From: Dermanyssus gallinae
Taxonomy: Eukaryota; Arthropoda; Arachnida; Mesostigmata; Dermanyssidae
NCBI GenBank assembly: GCA_003439945.1
Contig: QVRM01004795.1
Location: forward strand, 22,501-86,500
Reading direction: 5' to 3'
DNA: 64,000 bases
The position numbers and the translations under genes are program-made. The notes under the pieces are model-generated. The model did no database searches and had not been told where the DNA came from. It saw only the letters and a list, made by a program, of their open reading frames with translations. Every line of letters starts with the position of its first letter. Within the stretch, counting starts at the first letter, position 1. Below are positions 24,400 through 35,762 of the stretch, piece after piece.

Positions 24400-25620
24400 T
24401 ATAGAGTACTGTTGGGCCGCCCTATACTCCTTTTCACCTGCCGTCCACCGTTAGGGCGACCTGCCGTGGTTCCCGATCTCGTCATCAGAAGGCGTTGCCG
24501 GCGTTCCCTGTACACGAACACAGCTGGTTGTGGTGGGAAAGGCGTCCTCCGACAAGAAGAGGAGGCTTGTCTCAACTCTTGCCTGGTTGGACGGTTGCTG
24601 GGTAGACGACACACCTTATGTGTGGCGTATAGCAAAAGTCAGCCTTTAGGCGAATCCGGCACCTAGGTAGCTGTTAACTCCTCCTCTTCATATAGGGGTC
24701 CTACGGAACTGCCGCCAGGCCCGGATCGCCGCTTTAGGTTGTGCGGGCTAAAGACGGCGTATTAACTTGCGGTCAAACTCCGCATCGTTATATAAGCTTG
24801 CTTCAGGATTGTACCTCCTCTGGAGTTGTTCAGACCATGGTGGCTCCAGGCGGCGCCGGTTTTCTGGGCGGAGCTGAAGAATTGCTGTGAAGATTTGCTA
24901 GGGGCTATCGTCGTGTGATCAGGCACTAGTCAGGACACGTGTGGCTCAAAAAGCTCCCCTAAGCTTCCCGGAGAGTCCTGCATTACTGACGCCGAACTGT
25001 CATAACCGAATGAAGCCCGTCTCCTCTGCTGCACATCACGCCGGAGCGTTACTGTCCTGACTTCCAGAGGATACTTGCAGATTTTGTGACGCGAACGCCT
25101 CAACAAAGGCCTATTCAGGCTTGCCGATTTAGGAACGCTCTGCCTGAAACGTTGAAACGAACGCTGCTGACCTGTAAGGCGACCGCCCGTGCACTGAACG
25201 CCGACGCTCCTGTCGCCAACCTGGCAAGTGTAGCACAGGCTAAAACCACATCGGCGCCACTGGAGGCAGCCCACCAAACGCGCGCCTAACCTGCCCGTCG
25301 CCAGAGCTGCAGCGCGCGCCGTGTCACCACCACGGCTCCCTCAAATGACGCGACGAACGCCGTGATTAGGACGTGGTTGCAGGATATACTCCTGCACCAC
25401 CTCCTCACCATGCATAAAATCCTCCAGGTTAATTTTAACAGGTGTGAACAAACTAACCCCTTTGGTTGGACGCCGCAGTGTCCCTCACCTAGGGAACACG
25501 ATCGAGACGAGGTGGTTACCCCGAGGGGGCCAATGCAACCCAGGCCTCCCTCAGGTAAGGGCATCTCTCGATGCATCTTCCCGGGTTTGGGTACTGGGGT
25601 TTTTAGTGGGTAAGAGTTCT
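24400..25620 (+). mobile_element. Possible decayed LINE fragment
   Basis: This 1.2-kb stretch is GC-richer than its surroundings and free of microsatellites. At 25410-25445 a frame reads MHKILQVNFNRCE, which resembles the start of the endonuclease domain of Jockey/R1/I-type LINE ORF2 proteins (usually ILQ-N-NR). Just upstream, in another frame, KCSTG-stop-NHIGATGG could be a broken gag-type zinc knuckle. The endonuclease does not continue recognisably. If right, this is the ORF1/ORF2 junction of an old element. Weak evidence. Confidence 0.3.
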
Positions 25621-26599
25621 ACACTAGGTTTTGTTAGTTCCCAACATCGACGCATTGCATTATGTATTTTACAACTCTCCCGAATAAAAAAACGAAAGAC
25701 AGGACAGGGGGTAAGGGAAAAAGCATGTGTCGCTATGCAATTGTATGCCGTGGCTGCTGTGACCGGTTCCACTGTCGAGGTTAAGGAGGGGGGAGGGTGG
25801 TTTTAGTTGAAAATACAGAGATGCAGTCAAAGAGACAGTACAGCCATGCAATAGCTAAACGTAATTGTAGTAGAAGGAGCCTTCCGAGGCAGATGTGTTC
25901 GGGAAAAGTAAGTGATGCCCCCGACCTGTTGTGCACGCCGGTCACCTTTGAGGTGCCACACCGTATGTCAAGAGGTTTAATATTGGTTTAATACGTCGTC
26001 AACGTCGTCATCGTTATTATTATAAGATACTCGCAGAGCTGTTGCCGTTAGAGTGCCTGTCACGAACCAATGGTCCGATAGAATCTCTCGGCGAGCATCG
26101 GCCGAGGTTTGGGTTAGTTAAGTTGCCCGCCAGATGATCTGGTGAAGGGGGCGAGACACCCCCTGAAGCTATCTACGCACAAATACACGGACTATCGATT
26201 CACCCCATTTCTGTGCTCACAGGGGCAGCAACAACAACAACAACAACAACGATGATCCGTCGTCATCAAGCTGTTGTCCCGATAACAATGGTTGACTTCA
26301 CGACTCATCTATCCACAAACGACGAATGCGACGGCAACGACAAGGTGAATAAGTTATTACGCTGATTTCGATCGCAGATAAGGTGCAAATGTGAGCTGTT
26401 ACAATGCATGACTACCGTGACGGCTACATGACCGCTGGCGAGGTCGGCGACGTCGACAAGAACAACAGCAACAATAGCAGCAACAACATCAATACCCACA
26501 ACAGAAACAACAGCAACGACAAGAAATAGATAGAAGTAGATATCACTGACCACCGTAAGTCTTGAAATTAAAAAGCAGCGATTTCCGCTTTGAAAAACA

Positions 26600-26600
<1 letters not shown>
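25620..26600. other. Gene-free sequence with small CAA tracts
   Basis: CAA triplets at 26228-26250 and imperfect CAA/CAG at 26458-26522. No gene recognised. Confidence 0.5.

Positions 26601-26602
<2 letters not shown>

Positions 26603-26652
<50 letters not shown>
26603..26652. repeat. (TA)n microsatellite
   Basis: About twenty-five TA units. Confidence 0.95.
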
Positions 26653-26653
<1 letters not shown>

Positions 26654-26659
26654 GAAAAT

Positions 26660-27816
26660 TGTTTTATTGATAAAAGTAGAATGCAAAGTTTTAATTTTAT
26701 CATATTAGTTAACAGTAGATGTCTTCCAAATAAATTATTTTAAGGTTTTATTTGTTTAAATGTCAAACTACATTAATACTTAGATTAAAATTTTTCTGGA
26801 AAGGACACCTATTGTTTTCTCTTTGTAAACTATGTATGATCATTGTGTGATTTCGCACCATGTAGGTCAAAACAGTTATTAATACTACTATTACCACTAG
26901 TGTTACTAGGATGGATACCTTTGTCCTAACAGACATAGGTCTGAAGCCGCACAATAATCCAGCAGTTATTTTAGCTAACTCGCTGCGCGGGAAATCCCTC
27001 TGGTCTCAGGACATTATATGTTTTTTAATTTCAAAAAAAAGTCTTACATATGGAGTCAATTCATCGCAAAACAACACTACATCTTGAGTCACGTCGCCAT
27101 ATTTTGTCATCGCAAAAGAATACCTGTTTACCTGTTGAGTGATATTGGGCATTTTTTTTCATTGAACGATTGTATATCGCAATTCAAAATTTCACACTGG
27201 CTAGGTGACACTCTATTGAATACAGGAAAATCGCATTCGTCGGGCCGTGTCGTTCAGCAAATAGGCGCCACATACACACATCAGCGAAAGTCGCCTACCT
27301 TTGCGAGAGAACGGTTGAGTGTGACTGCGTAACATTTTTAGAGAGACTGATCATCGACGATTAGTGCCTTAGCGCCGTGTTGCGAATCGATGAGCCATCC
27401 GTTGAGGCGCGCCGAGGTACTCTTTTTGTTCCTACAGAAACTACAACACTTGCGGTTTGCGGAGAGAACACGAACTTCTTCCGCCGGTTGTCATTTGTCA
27501 CTCGTCATTCACACATTCGTCGTTGTGTCTCTGCGTAAACAGGACACACGAAACAGCAAAAACAACGACAAAAACCGCGTGCAATATGCACATTTGCCTG
27601 TGTTTGCTCACACGTTTTCCCTTCCTATTTATTACCCACGTGGTGTTGCCCACTGGGGTGCTGTAATCAATCGTGACCTGTACAGGAGAGGCACTTCTGC
27701 TAGCACTGCTACACACGCGCCGCATGTCTGCACACATGCATAGAAACGACTAAACAAACACACACACGTATATACACGTATCCGTGTAATGATGTCATTG
27801 GTAATCCTGGCCAATT
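26660..27816. other. Gene-free unique sequence
   Basis: Frames of 104 codons (27018-27332) and 117 codons (27390-27743) have no recognised motif or clear exon borders. Confidence 0.4.
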
Positions 27817-28182
27817 ATGCCGGTATGCCCCGGCTCGGGAAGCGACAAAATGTCGGAATCAAAATGCCGGTCATGGCCGCAGCGAGATGACGAAGACGAA
27901 GAACTACATGATATCTTTAACTCATGCTCGTCGCTTGCCGAACGCGCGTCGGTCCGGAAACCTCATCCACCTCGTCAGACGACAAATGACCAATGCCCAT
28001 CGTTTCTGCTCGTTGGCATTGTCGTCGTTGCTGTCATCGCTATTCGCTACCGACTTAGTGCGATTAGGCTGCATCAGAAGGAGAAGGCCAAGGAAAGGAG
28101 GGGCAATGATCGTTCAATCAGTATGGTGCCGGTGATCTCGCACACTGCAATTGATGCCGACGCAGTGGAAAGTTGCTATTAG
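27817..28182 (+). CDS. Candidate single-pass membrane protein frame
   Basis: An uninterrupted ATG-to-TAG frame of 121 codons. It has an acidic N-terminal part (RDDEDEEL at about residues 24-31), then one hydrophobic span, FLLVGIVVVAVIAI at about residues 63-76, followed by basic residues (RYR, then KEKAKERR), which fits a type of single-pass membrane segment with its positive side facing the cytoplasm. It ends ESCY. There is no repeat-derived sequence in it, unlike most long frames here. It may be a whole small protein or the last exon of a larger one. I recognise no family. The frame could also be chance. Confidence 0.3.
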   Translation: MPVCPGSGSDKMSESKCRSWPQRDDEDEELHDIFNSCSSLAERASVRKPHPPRQTTNDQCPSFLLVGIVVVAVIAIRYRLSAIRLHQKEKAKERRGNDRSISMVPVISHTAIDADAVESCY

Positions 28183-28495
28183 CGCGGCAGCAGGAAAGAA
28201 AAGCAAATGCGAATGACGAACGGTTGAAGGCTGAAGGGAAGCGGAGGAGGGGTAAGACGGGCGCGGCGCAGAGGTTTAGGAAGAGGGATCGGATAGACAA
28301 ATATGTTGGTACGTTATGCTAGCTGGGTCCCTGTGTCAACACCTCCACACCTCGCCCCACAACAACAACAACGCCGACAAACGATGACGACGACGACCGC
28401 GAGGCGGGCAGTTAGAGACTTATACAATTTGGCCAATGTCTATACAGCTAGACAGACAGACAGATAGATAGACATACTGGCCCACAAGATTTCAC

Positions 28496-28584
<89 letters not shown>
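28496..28584. repeat. (TAA)n microsatellite
   Basis: About thirty uninterrupted TAA units. Confidence 0.95.
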
Positions 28585-28589
28585 CTGCC

Positions 28590-29253
28590 AGCATAAGCAA
28601 CGGCTCGCCGAACCTAGGCCGCCACTTAACATACTCGTACGAATAGGGGTCCTTAAGGCTGCCATAGCAGTGGCGGTAAAAGTAGTCAGTGTAGGATTAG
28701 TAGCAGAAGCCGTAGATTCCGCTATTGCAGCAGCAGCAGCAGCAGTAAGAGGAAGAGCGTCGTTTGCTCAGATGTGGTGGTCCAGTTAGTGCTGGAGACG
28801 AGAGCCCGCTGCACCGCAAGTCAAGTTGCGAGGCGCCCGCGCGGCATCACTCCAGTACGGGCGCTCTCTACAGAAACGCGGTCGCCGCCTCCACCACCGC
28901 GATCGAGACGCACACAGCAGTGTTTGCGAGAGGTAATGACAGCAATATTTGACTCGCTCGCTATGTGAATGCACGAAATACATCTGCGGACGACGATATC
29001 GACTACGCTATAGACGTTCACCTAGGCCACCTATGCGTGTTCGACATGTGTACTGTTGCACATGGCTATCGCCGTTTCACATTGATGTACATATGACGTC
29101 ATGCATACGTATGATCATGATCATCATCATCATCATCTCGAGCGAAACGAAATGAACGTAGTTCCAGGATGTGAATGTCCATCTACATGTTTGTGTGTCA
29201 TGTCAAGGATGTCGACAGCCTCGTATGGATTGAACGGACGGACGGACATGCAT

Positions 29254-29255
<2 letters not shown>
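28590..29255. other. Gene-free unique sequence with a CAG tract
   Basis: A GCA/CAG triplet run at about 28724-28746 and a (CAT)n run near 29118-29138. No gene recognised. Confidence 0.45.
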
Positions 29256-29257
<2 letters not shown>

Positions 29258-29318
<61 letters not shown>

Positions 29319-29341
29319 AGTATTATATATATATATATATG
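29258..29341. repeat. (TA)n arrays
   Basis: A long TA array with TTTATA and AAGTAT interruptions near 29309-29322. Confidence 0.95.
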
Positions 29342-29943
29342 CATATATAGATATACGCAAATATGACACACTTTAAGCGAGACAACGATGACGCGTTTGG
29401 GCAAAGCGACAAATCGCGCATCTTCTGTTTATCTAGACGATCTTATGCCTTGATTCGACGTTTTGGAGGAGTGGGGTACGACGGAGTGTGGGGGCGCGCG
29501 CGAAGCCACGCTGTCTGCCGCAACGTTAAAGGGCTACCTCCACCACCACGCAAACAAAATAACGACGGCGACGACAACGACGACGATATGAGATCTGCTA
29601 GCCACACAACCAGTGTCTGTGTGTCAAGTATGCTCGACGTCTTCCTACTCTACCTCTTTCTCGTTTTCTCGAATTTGTTCTCTCCCCCCTCCCACTCTCT
29701 CTCCCCCTCCCACTCTCTCTCTCTCCCCACCTCTTTATATCCTGCGCTCTCCCTTCACGAGTCGTTTACATAGGCGTAAGGTGGCGCGGACCATCGTTGC
29801 GGATCATGGCGCTGAGGTAATGAAGTCGATGGTAACGTTTATGATGCTGATAATGATGATGATGGTGATGATGTTGGCGACGATGCGGGCGGGACTCTTT
29901 TGGACTGTTTGACCAACGGCAGTAATTTCATTTCAACTTTGCG

Positions 29944-29977
<34 letters not shown>
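29944..29977. repeat. (TA)n microsatellite
   Basis: About seventeen TA units. The region before it (29350-29940) holds a CT-rich tract at 29680-29735 and no recognised gene. Confidence 0.95.
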
Positions 29978-29980
<3 letters not shown>

Positions 29981-30433
29981 TCGATAGTTTGATTCTAACG
30001 AGTATATTCCGTTTGCCACCCAAAACGGTACAGGCACCTACAGGGCATTTGATTAGGCAGCAAGCAGAATGCATAGCAGATATCTGCTGCCGGTAGTTCT
30101 CGATCATCCACGTAGACTTCGGCCTGTGTGCAGGCCTTCTGCAGGCAGCATCGGTCCGCCAGGCGATTCTGATCGGGTCGGATCGAACTCGCGACTCGCT
30201 GTAGTCTACGACTGGCACCACGCTGGACAGGTGGCACGACGTGATGTCCTCTTTCTTGTTCCGTTCGCAGAGGTTGCCAGAGATTTATCTCTTGTAACTG
30301 GTTGCTTTTCTCGACCGCCTTGCTTTTTGCTGCTGCTGCTGCGGGGCACATCATAGCAATACAGTCGAGCAAACTCCGACAATAAAAAACTTGCTGACAG
30401 TGGCAGCAAAAAGGGTGTGCTCAAATGTGCCGA

Positions 30434-30465
30434 CATTATCGAAGTATATGCATACTTCGATAATG
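30434..30465. repeat. Short perfect palindrome with 4-bp loop
   Basis: CATTATCGAAGTAT at 30434-30447 is repeated as its exact reverse complement at 30452-30465, around the spacer ATGC. The outer bases GTGC and GCAC also pair if a two-to-three-base bulge is allowed. It could be a protein-binding site or a hairpin. Confidence 0.85.
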
Positions 30466-30525
30466 GCACCTCCCGTAGAAAGACGAAAGAAAGTTTAAAA
30501 CATGCCAGGTTTTTCGTCAAAGCCA

Positions 30526-30561
<36 letters not shown>
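30526..30561. repeat. (TA)n microsatellite
   Basis: About eighteen TA units. Confidence 0.95.
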
Positions 30562-30564
<3 letters not shown>

Positions 30565-30934
30565 AGTGTGTAATTACAAGAGCAGGCCCTCGCAATGCAC
30601 TCAGTCTGCGTCGTATGTGAACGCCCGCGACTCGTGACACCAGACCGGCGGGCCACTTCCGCCTAATCTTAACGTAGACGATATACATATATTCTATATG
30701 AACGAAGAGGAGCACTACGGGTATACGGTATATGCATAGCTATACATCGCTCATAAGGCACAATTGTCCGTACGACAAATTTAGTGGCCACTGTAAAGGA
30801 TTACCGCAACAATTCCTGGACTATACGCAGGTGGGCACCCACTAGTTACCGTCTGCAGGAGTGCTGCGCATAGCGTTCACCTCGTGGCTGAATTTGCTTT
30901 TTCTCCTTCTTCTCTAATAGAGTTCCAATTTACA

Positions 30935-30935
<1 letters not shown>

Positions 30936-30965
<30 letters not shown>
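30936..30965. repeat. (TA)n microsatellite
   Basis: About fifteen TA units. The 370 bp before it hold no recognised gene. Confidence 0.95.
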
Positions 30966-31229
30966 CGAGGGCGGATTGGCAAGTATTTATGCTTCGAATT
31001 CTAAAAATTAGGCCAAAACCACCAAGATCTTTCGGTTTGCTTAGCTTAGAATGGTCATTTATCAAGTTAAAAGAAGTGAAGGAAACGAGGTTCGACGAAT
31101 TTTAGGGAGCTAAATGGAAGAGCAACAATATGCATCACGTTTTGTGTTAAAAACTAAATAATTTGTTCTAAAATAATGGAAATGTCATGAACCGCGTATG
31201 GTGATCAAGCGGTGTCCTAAGACACGATG

Positions 31230-31835
31230 CCTACGAGGTACTGTCGATTTTGCGACGGATGCGAAAAGACCGAAAATTACTTCCCGGTTCGGGAAGGCTG
31301 TCAACGTCATTACCAGAAGAAAACGTTAAAAAAGTTCGTAGTACTCAACAATCGCCGAAATACTTTCAGGGGATAGCTGAATAATTGGAGATATCTTACG
31401 GATCAGTTCTAACAGTCATGACCGATATTTGATGCGTCAAGAGACTGATAGCAAAATGTACCCTTCTGGCGGTAGCAGAGGAGCCTATATCGCTTGAGAG
31501 AGTGATCTCAGGAGACGAGCCATGGGCATTGTTTGAAGTAAGATTGTTACCACATCGAGACCAAAGCTCAATCCTCCCAGTGGTACTTTCGAGAAGTGTG
31601 TCGATCGAAGAAATTCAGACAGGGCAGACCCAACACCAGGAATCTTGGCAGTTTGTTCGACCACACACAATCATCTTCCAAGATGTTTACCACCAGGATT
31701 TACTGCCCTGAAATATTAAGAAGGTTGCCGAAGCGCGTCTAACAAAAGAGGCCAAAACTCAAGGCAAGCAACTCTTGAATCCCCCATCACGACAGCGCAC
31801 ACACATCGTTACCGATTTCGGATTATTTTTGATGA
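31230..31835 (+). pseudogene. Decayed mariner-family transposase
   Basis: Conserved blocks of a mariner transposase appear in the right order but in different frames. They are DRKLLPGSGRLSTSLPEENV at about 31268-31328 (usual: DD-RSGRPSTS then EENV), then GIAE-stop-LEISYGSVLTV at about 31371-31420 (second helix-turn-helix), ERVISGDEPW at about 31497-31526 (first catalytic Asp), ETKAQSSQW at about 31558-31584 and QKRPKL then HHDSAHTS at about 31751-31816 (second catalytic Asp in the HHDNAPAHT motif, here shortened). The C-terminal third and both terminal inverted repeats are not seen. Several stops, frameshifts and a deletion between the helix-turn-helix and the catalytic core show it is dead. 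The family call is firm, the subfamily open. Confidence 0.85.
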
Positions 31836-32085
31836 AAAATACGATTTTTTAATGTTCGCAACATCGCTTATTTGCCGGACCAAACTACGTGCTAATGTTT
31901 CCTGTTCCCGTGGATATAAATAAAACATATTTGAAGAAAGACGGGTTTTAAAAAATCGAAGAGTAGTAACGAAGACACAAGTGTACCGCAGCGGGTGGGA
32001 GCTATATTTAAGCAAACAATAACAACTCAGAAGACTAACAACACTTTTCTTAAAAAATACGTATCGAACCTTTTCAATCCCCTTC

Positions 32086-32134
32086 CCATATGTATAGATT
32101 GATATAGCGGTCAATAAGGCAATACTTGCCCTAT
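32086..32134 (+). repeat. Dispersed repeat, copy 1 (pairs with 33213-33260)
   Basis: CCCATATGTATAGATTGATATAGCGGTCAATAAGGCAATACTTG-like sequence, of about 48 bp, is present again at 33213-33260 with three or so mismatches. Right of copy 1 the string GGGCAATA is inverted as TTGCCCTATTGACCGATAGGGCAA, giving a short hairpin. Confidence 0.8.
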
Positions 32135-32403
32135 TGACCGATAGGGCAATACCGTTATTACACATTTATACCATTCCGAATACCCGAAAAAATTATCCTT
32201 TATTCGAATGCTGCGCCGGCAGCAGCATTTGCGGCACCAACAGAAGCATCAGGCATATACGGGTATTACAACGAAAACCACCGCCCACGAACGGAATCTA
32301 ATCTCGGACGTGATCCACACTTATCAGCCGATAATATAGATGTGATGGGTGTCTGTTTGGTTAGAGTTGCCACCGCCAAAATTGCCAATATATGTATCTA
32401 CAT

Positions 32404-32428
32404 ATAAATATATATATATATATATATC
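32404..32428. repeat. (TA)n microsatellite
   Basis: About twelve TA units. A second array of similar length lies at 32764-32788. Confidence 0.95.
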
Positions 32429-33137
32429 TTGGCTTATCTCGAAAACTGATCCAGCAGGACACGTCGGCCTATGAGCAATGGCGGCATCTGTTCCGCGCTG
32501 AGGTTTAAGTAGGCTGGCCAAGTCCGGATATAATATATACTTATTATGAGGAGGTGATTCAATCGGGCTAGCCTGGAAATCCAACCGGTTGACTACTTCC
32601 GTAGCTTCCAGCAGCTATAGAAGATCTAAGTGCCTACTAAGTAATAATCGAATTACAATTTGGCAATGTAGCACAGGCTCGATTGAACCTAAATACAGTG
32701 TTCAAAAATAGATTCATACGATACGTACACGAAAACAATGATATAGGCGACTATTCAAAAAATATGTATATATATATATATATATATAATTTCGAGCACA
32801 ATCTTCTTTCGAGAACGTCTTCAATGCCATGCGTTACTCATTTGGCCTCCATGCTTGTGGTTTTATAGCCTGATTGTAAAATATGTTATACTATGATTAA
32901 TATGCTTTCTTTGCTGTTTTAGAATGACCCCAGTTAGAAATCTTACGTCTGCGTCTGCAAACATATATTCTCGTTCTAGTCAAAAACTTCGCGAATGTTC
33001 AATTAACGCGTTAATCGGCGTTGCACTGGTTATGCGCGTATCAATAGCAAAACGGTCTGGCATATATATTCGTCTCTGCATATTTTGCGTCCATATGAAA
33101 ACTAAAATCTTGTGTATTTGCAAAATGTTGCAAAAGC

Positions 33138-33186
<49 letters not shown>

Positions 33187-33261
33187 CAGCTATTTTTAGT
33201 GATCTCTCTCCCCATATGTATAGATTAATATAACGGTCAATAAGGCAATACTTGTCCTTAT

Positions 33262-33299
<38 letters not shown>

Positions 33300-33322
33300 C
33301 AGCTATTTTTGGTGATCTCTCT
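33138..33322. repeat. Duplicated (TA)n plus flank unit
   Basis: A (TA)n array at 33140-33181 and another at 33264-33294 are each followed by AAAATGCAGCTATTTTT(A/G)GTGATCTCTCT, at 33181-33209 and 33293-33322. The piece between them is the dispersed repeat also found at 32086, so a local tandem duplication of about 112 bp is likely. Confidence 0.85.
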
Positions 33323-33692
33323 GTGCAATTCTGATGCGCGCCATCTAACCGACAACAATTGAAAAATTTGAAATAGGTCTTGACAGAGTACAGACCTTAA
33401 TTTGCTTACGTGGGTTTGAGTGCTTGAGCCGTGTGCGGTTGAATGGAGATATATCAGGTGTCTCCGTCGTGGCTTCAGACGAGGAACAACGAATTTAATT
33501 TTACGTTAAAGCCGGTACGTGTTTTGGTACAAACAGTACAATTGTTTGAATCAGTCTCTTATTCATCCGACTAAACACCTATAGATCATTTTCGGTTCTA
33601 AAATACATTTTTCTTTGATTAGTCACCTTTGATTCGTACGCATAGGTCATAAATACATTAAATCATCCATTATATTAACTAAGTCAAGCTGC

Positions 33693-34196
33693 TCAGTGAA
33701 GTGATATCGTCGAGCAGTTACCAGCATAATGATATGTTCCGTACGGTTTCCCACATCTGTCATGAAATTTGTCAGATGCACATAGTTTGATAGGCTCGTG
33801 ACTCTCAAAATTCCAATCGACGTTGAAAGATCGCGTTTTCGACTTACGTGACGGCATTTGGCAGGGCATCTTAAACGTGTTGGGCACGATACAAAAAAAC
33901 AACTTGTCTTGGTCTTCTTCTTCTCTAAAGAACGACGGTTGTAATAGGCTAAGGCCACCTCTAAAAACTCTTGCTTTTGTGTTCGTCGCGGTGCTAGTTT
34001 TGCGGCTCGTGCTGTTATTGATGTTGTTGTTGGTCTCTGGTTTGCTGTCATTTCTTTTCTTACTGTTGTTGTTGTGTAGAGTAACGCAACACACATTCCG
34101 ACAAACTCCAATTACCCACCTGTGCTTTTCTGCCGGTTGCGTTCTCTCGTTGGCTTCAAGATGATGACGACGTAAGACGATACGTCGCAACAACAA
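33693..34196 (-). CDS. Long minus-strand frame of unknown function
   Basis: A 167-codon frame on the minus strand overlaps a 154-codon frame (33647-34111) in a second phase and a 113-codon frame on the plus strand. One third of the 167-codon frame is Asn/Ser/Thr-rich because of CAA/AAC triplets, but the rest (about 33693-33960) is not repeat-derived. No family is recognised. Only one of the three can be real, and all could be chance in a stretch with few stops. Confidence 0.2.
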   Translation of the reverse strand: MLLRRIVLRRHHLEANERTQPAEKHRWVIGVCRNVCCVTLHNNNSKKRNDSKPETNNNINNSTSRKTSTATNTKARVFRGGLSLLQPSFFREEEDQDKLFFCIVPNTFKMPCQMPSRKSKTRSFNVDWNFESHEPIKLCASDKFHDRCGKPYGTYHYAGNCSTISLH

Positions 34197-34440
34197 AACA
34201 AAATAGCAACGATCACAACAACACTAAAAATATGAACAAAAATAACAACAAGGAAAACAATAACTACTACAACTATAACAACAAGAAGGAAAACAATAAC
34301 TACTACAACTATAACAACAACAACAACAACAACTAAAACATCATTATCAGCAGCAGCAAGATACGCAATGTGTACGTTCTCTCTAAGATCCAACAAGACC
34401 TAAATGTGTACGTTCTCTCCAAGATCCAACTTCTTTTTCG
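34197..34440. repeat. Two small tandem duplications in AAC-rich DNA
   Basis: A unit containing AAGGAAAACAATAACTACTA is repeated with a period of about 36 bp at 34250-34320. Just after it, TGTGTACGTTCTCTC(T/C)AAGATCCAAC is repeated with a period of 35 bp at about 34370 and 34405. Confidence 0.85.
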
Positions 34441-34588
34441 CCGCCAATCCACCCGCGTGTGGTGGCGGTCGTCGTAGTGGTTCGCGTGCGCTCAGTGGTC
34501 GTTCAACACTCGCACAGCTTCGTGTTTACGAGACGCCGAAATGCGGTTGAAATTCCAGTCTAGTTGCTTGCACTCCACTCATCCCGAA

Positions 34589-34605
34589 CCCCCCCCCCCC
34601 CCCCC
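34589..34605. repeat. Poly(C) run of 17
   Basis: Seventeen consecutive C residues flanked on both sides by CGAACC/CCGAACCCC, which look like a direct repeat bordering the run. Confidence 0.95.
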
Positions 34606-35191
34606 GAACCCCACTCACCACTGGAACCTCCAAAGCCACAATTGACAAGATGCTGCTGTGTTGTTGTTGTTGTTGCTGCTGCGGCCGCTACTGAATCTGT
34701 CTACGCCCATTCACGCCACTTATCATCTTACATGCTAGCGAACTCTCTGCCAACCTCGTCTGTCTATATCTGCTACTACTAATGCTACTAATACGAATAC
34801 TACGTCTTCTCGTTCTTGTCGGCACCTCGACGCCTTCGTCGTCGATATTCCTGTCGTATCGAACCGTTGGGGGGCGTGCAAGGTTTTAAGGTGCCCGAAT
34901 GTGTATTGTAACAGCGGCTTTAACAGCAGCAGCAGCAACAGGAGCTCCATATTGTCATTGTCGACTCTAGCTTGATTCTCCACTAAGTTGTCGTGTCGTC
35001 ATTGTTGTTTTTGTTGATGTTGCTGTTGCTGCCATTGCTGTTGTCGTGGCTGTCCAACAGCACAATACAGTTGCGACGAGTGTTCGACATCGAAAATGCG
35101 AAGGTAGCGTGCGCAAAAATTAAAAATTGAGCCTTTTCTCTATCTACCTTTCTTTCTCTCTCTCTTTTGCGCTATATATATATATATATAG

Positions 35192-35279
35192 GTCGAGAAC
35201 GAGCAACGTAGCATCTAAGAAACATATATATATATATATATATATATGTTTTTTAGATGCTACGTTGCTCGTTCTCGAC
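35192..35279. repeat. Near-perfect hairpin with a (TA)n loop
   Basis: The left arm starts GTCGAGAACGAGCAACGTAG at 35192 and the right arm ends with its reverse complement at 35279. The arms pair over about 33 bp with a single mismatch and continue into a self-complementary TA array. The structure could be a foldback element, an inverted duplication formed around the TA array, or a small-RNA precursor. Confidence 0.9.
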
Positions 35280-35299
35280 AAGCCGATAATTTGGCAAAC

Positions 35300-35760
35300 T
35301 CGTTTTGCACCGTCAGAGCTGCTGCTACCACCTCCGCGCCCACCGGAATGAGAATGGGGCGCCGCTTCCCGATTCCCCCTTTGGGCTACGAGAAGCCCCA
35401 CAAGAGGGGCCCTGGTCGTTGATGGCCATCGGTTCTTTGCCTCCTCACCCGTCTTTTCTCTCTTTCTCACACACATTGGCCCGATCTTTTACTCCCCTCT
35501 CTCTCTCTCTCTCTCTGGCACACTCGCCCTCTCCCTTCCCCCGCTCTCGCTAGGTGGCTCCCTTCTTTAATGTACGTGTTTTTCCGTACGTATCACTTTT
35601 GCCCGGGCCAGTTCCCCAACTGTACCCCCCCTCCCTCCCCCCAGTTACGTATGTATATACGAGTATTTATGTGCACATACATATATAGTCTGCAACGTCG
35701 ATTTGCCTCTCATACTATTAGGATTCTCGCACGATGACGACGACCAGGACGACGACGGCT
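35300..35760. other. Gene-free sequence with CT tracts
   Basis: TC-rich pieces at about 35495-35516 and 35625-35645. No gene recognised. Confidence 0.45.
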
Positions 35761-35762
35761 TT

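Noticed and set aside
29995..30372. 125-codon minus frame with RCCLQKACTQAEVYV, resembling an insulin A chain
   Set aside because: Insulin-type A chains need CC-x3-C-x8-C; here it is CC-x4-C and the final Cys at the right spacing is absent. No B chain is seen upstream.
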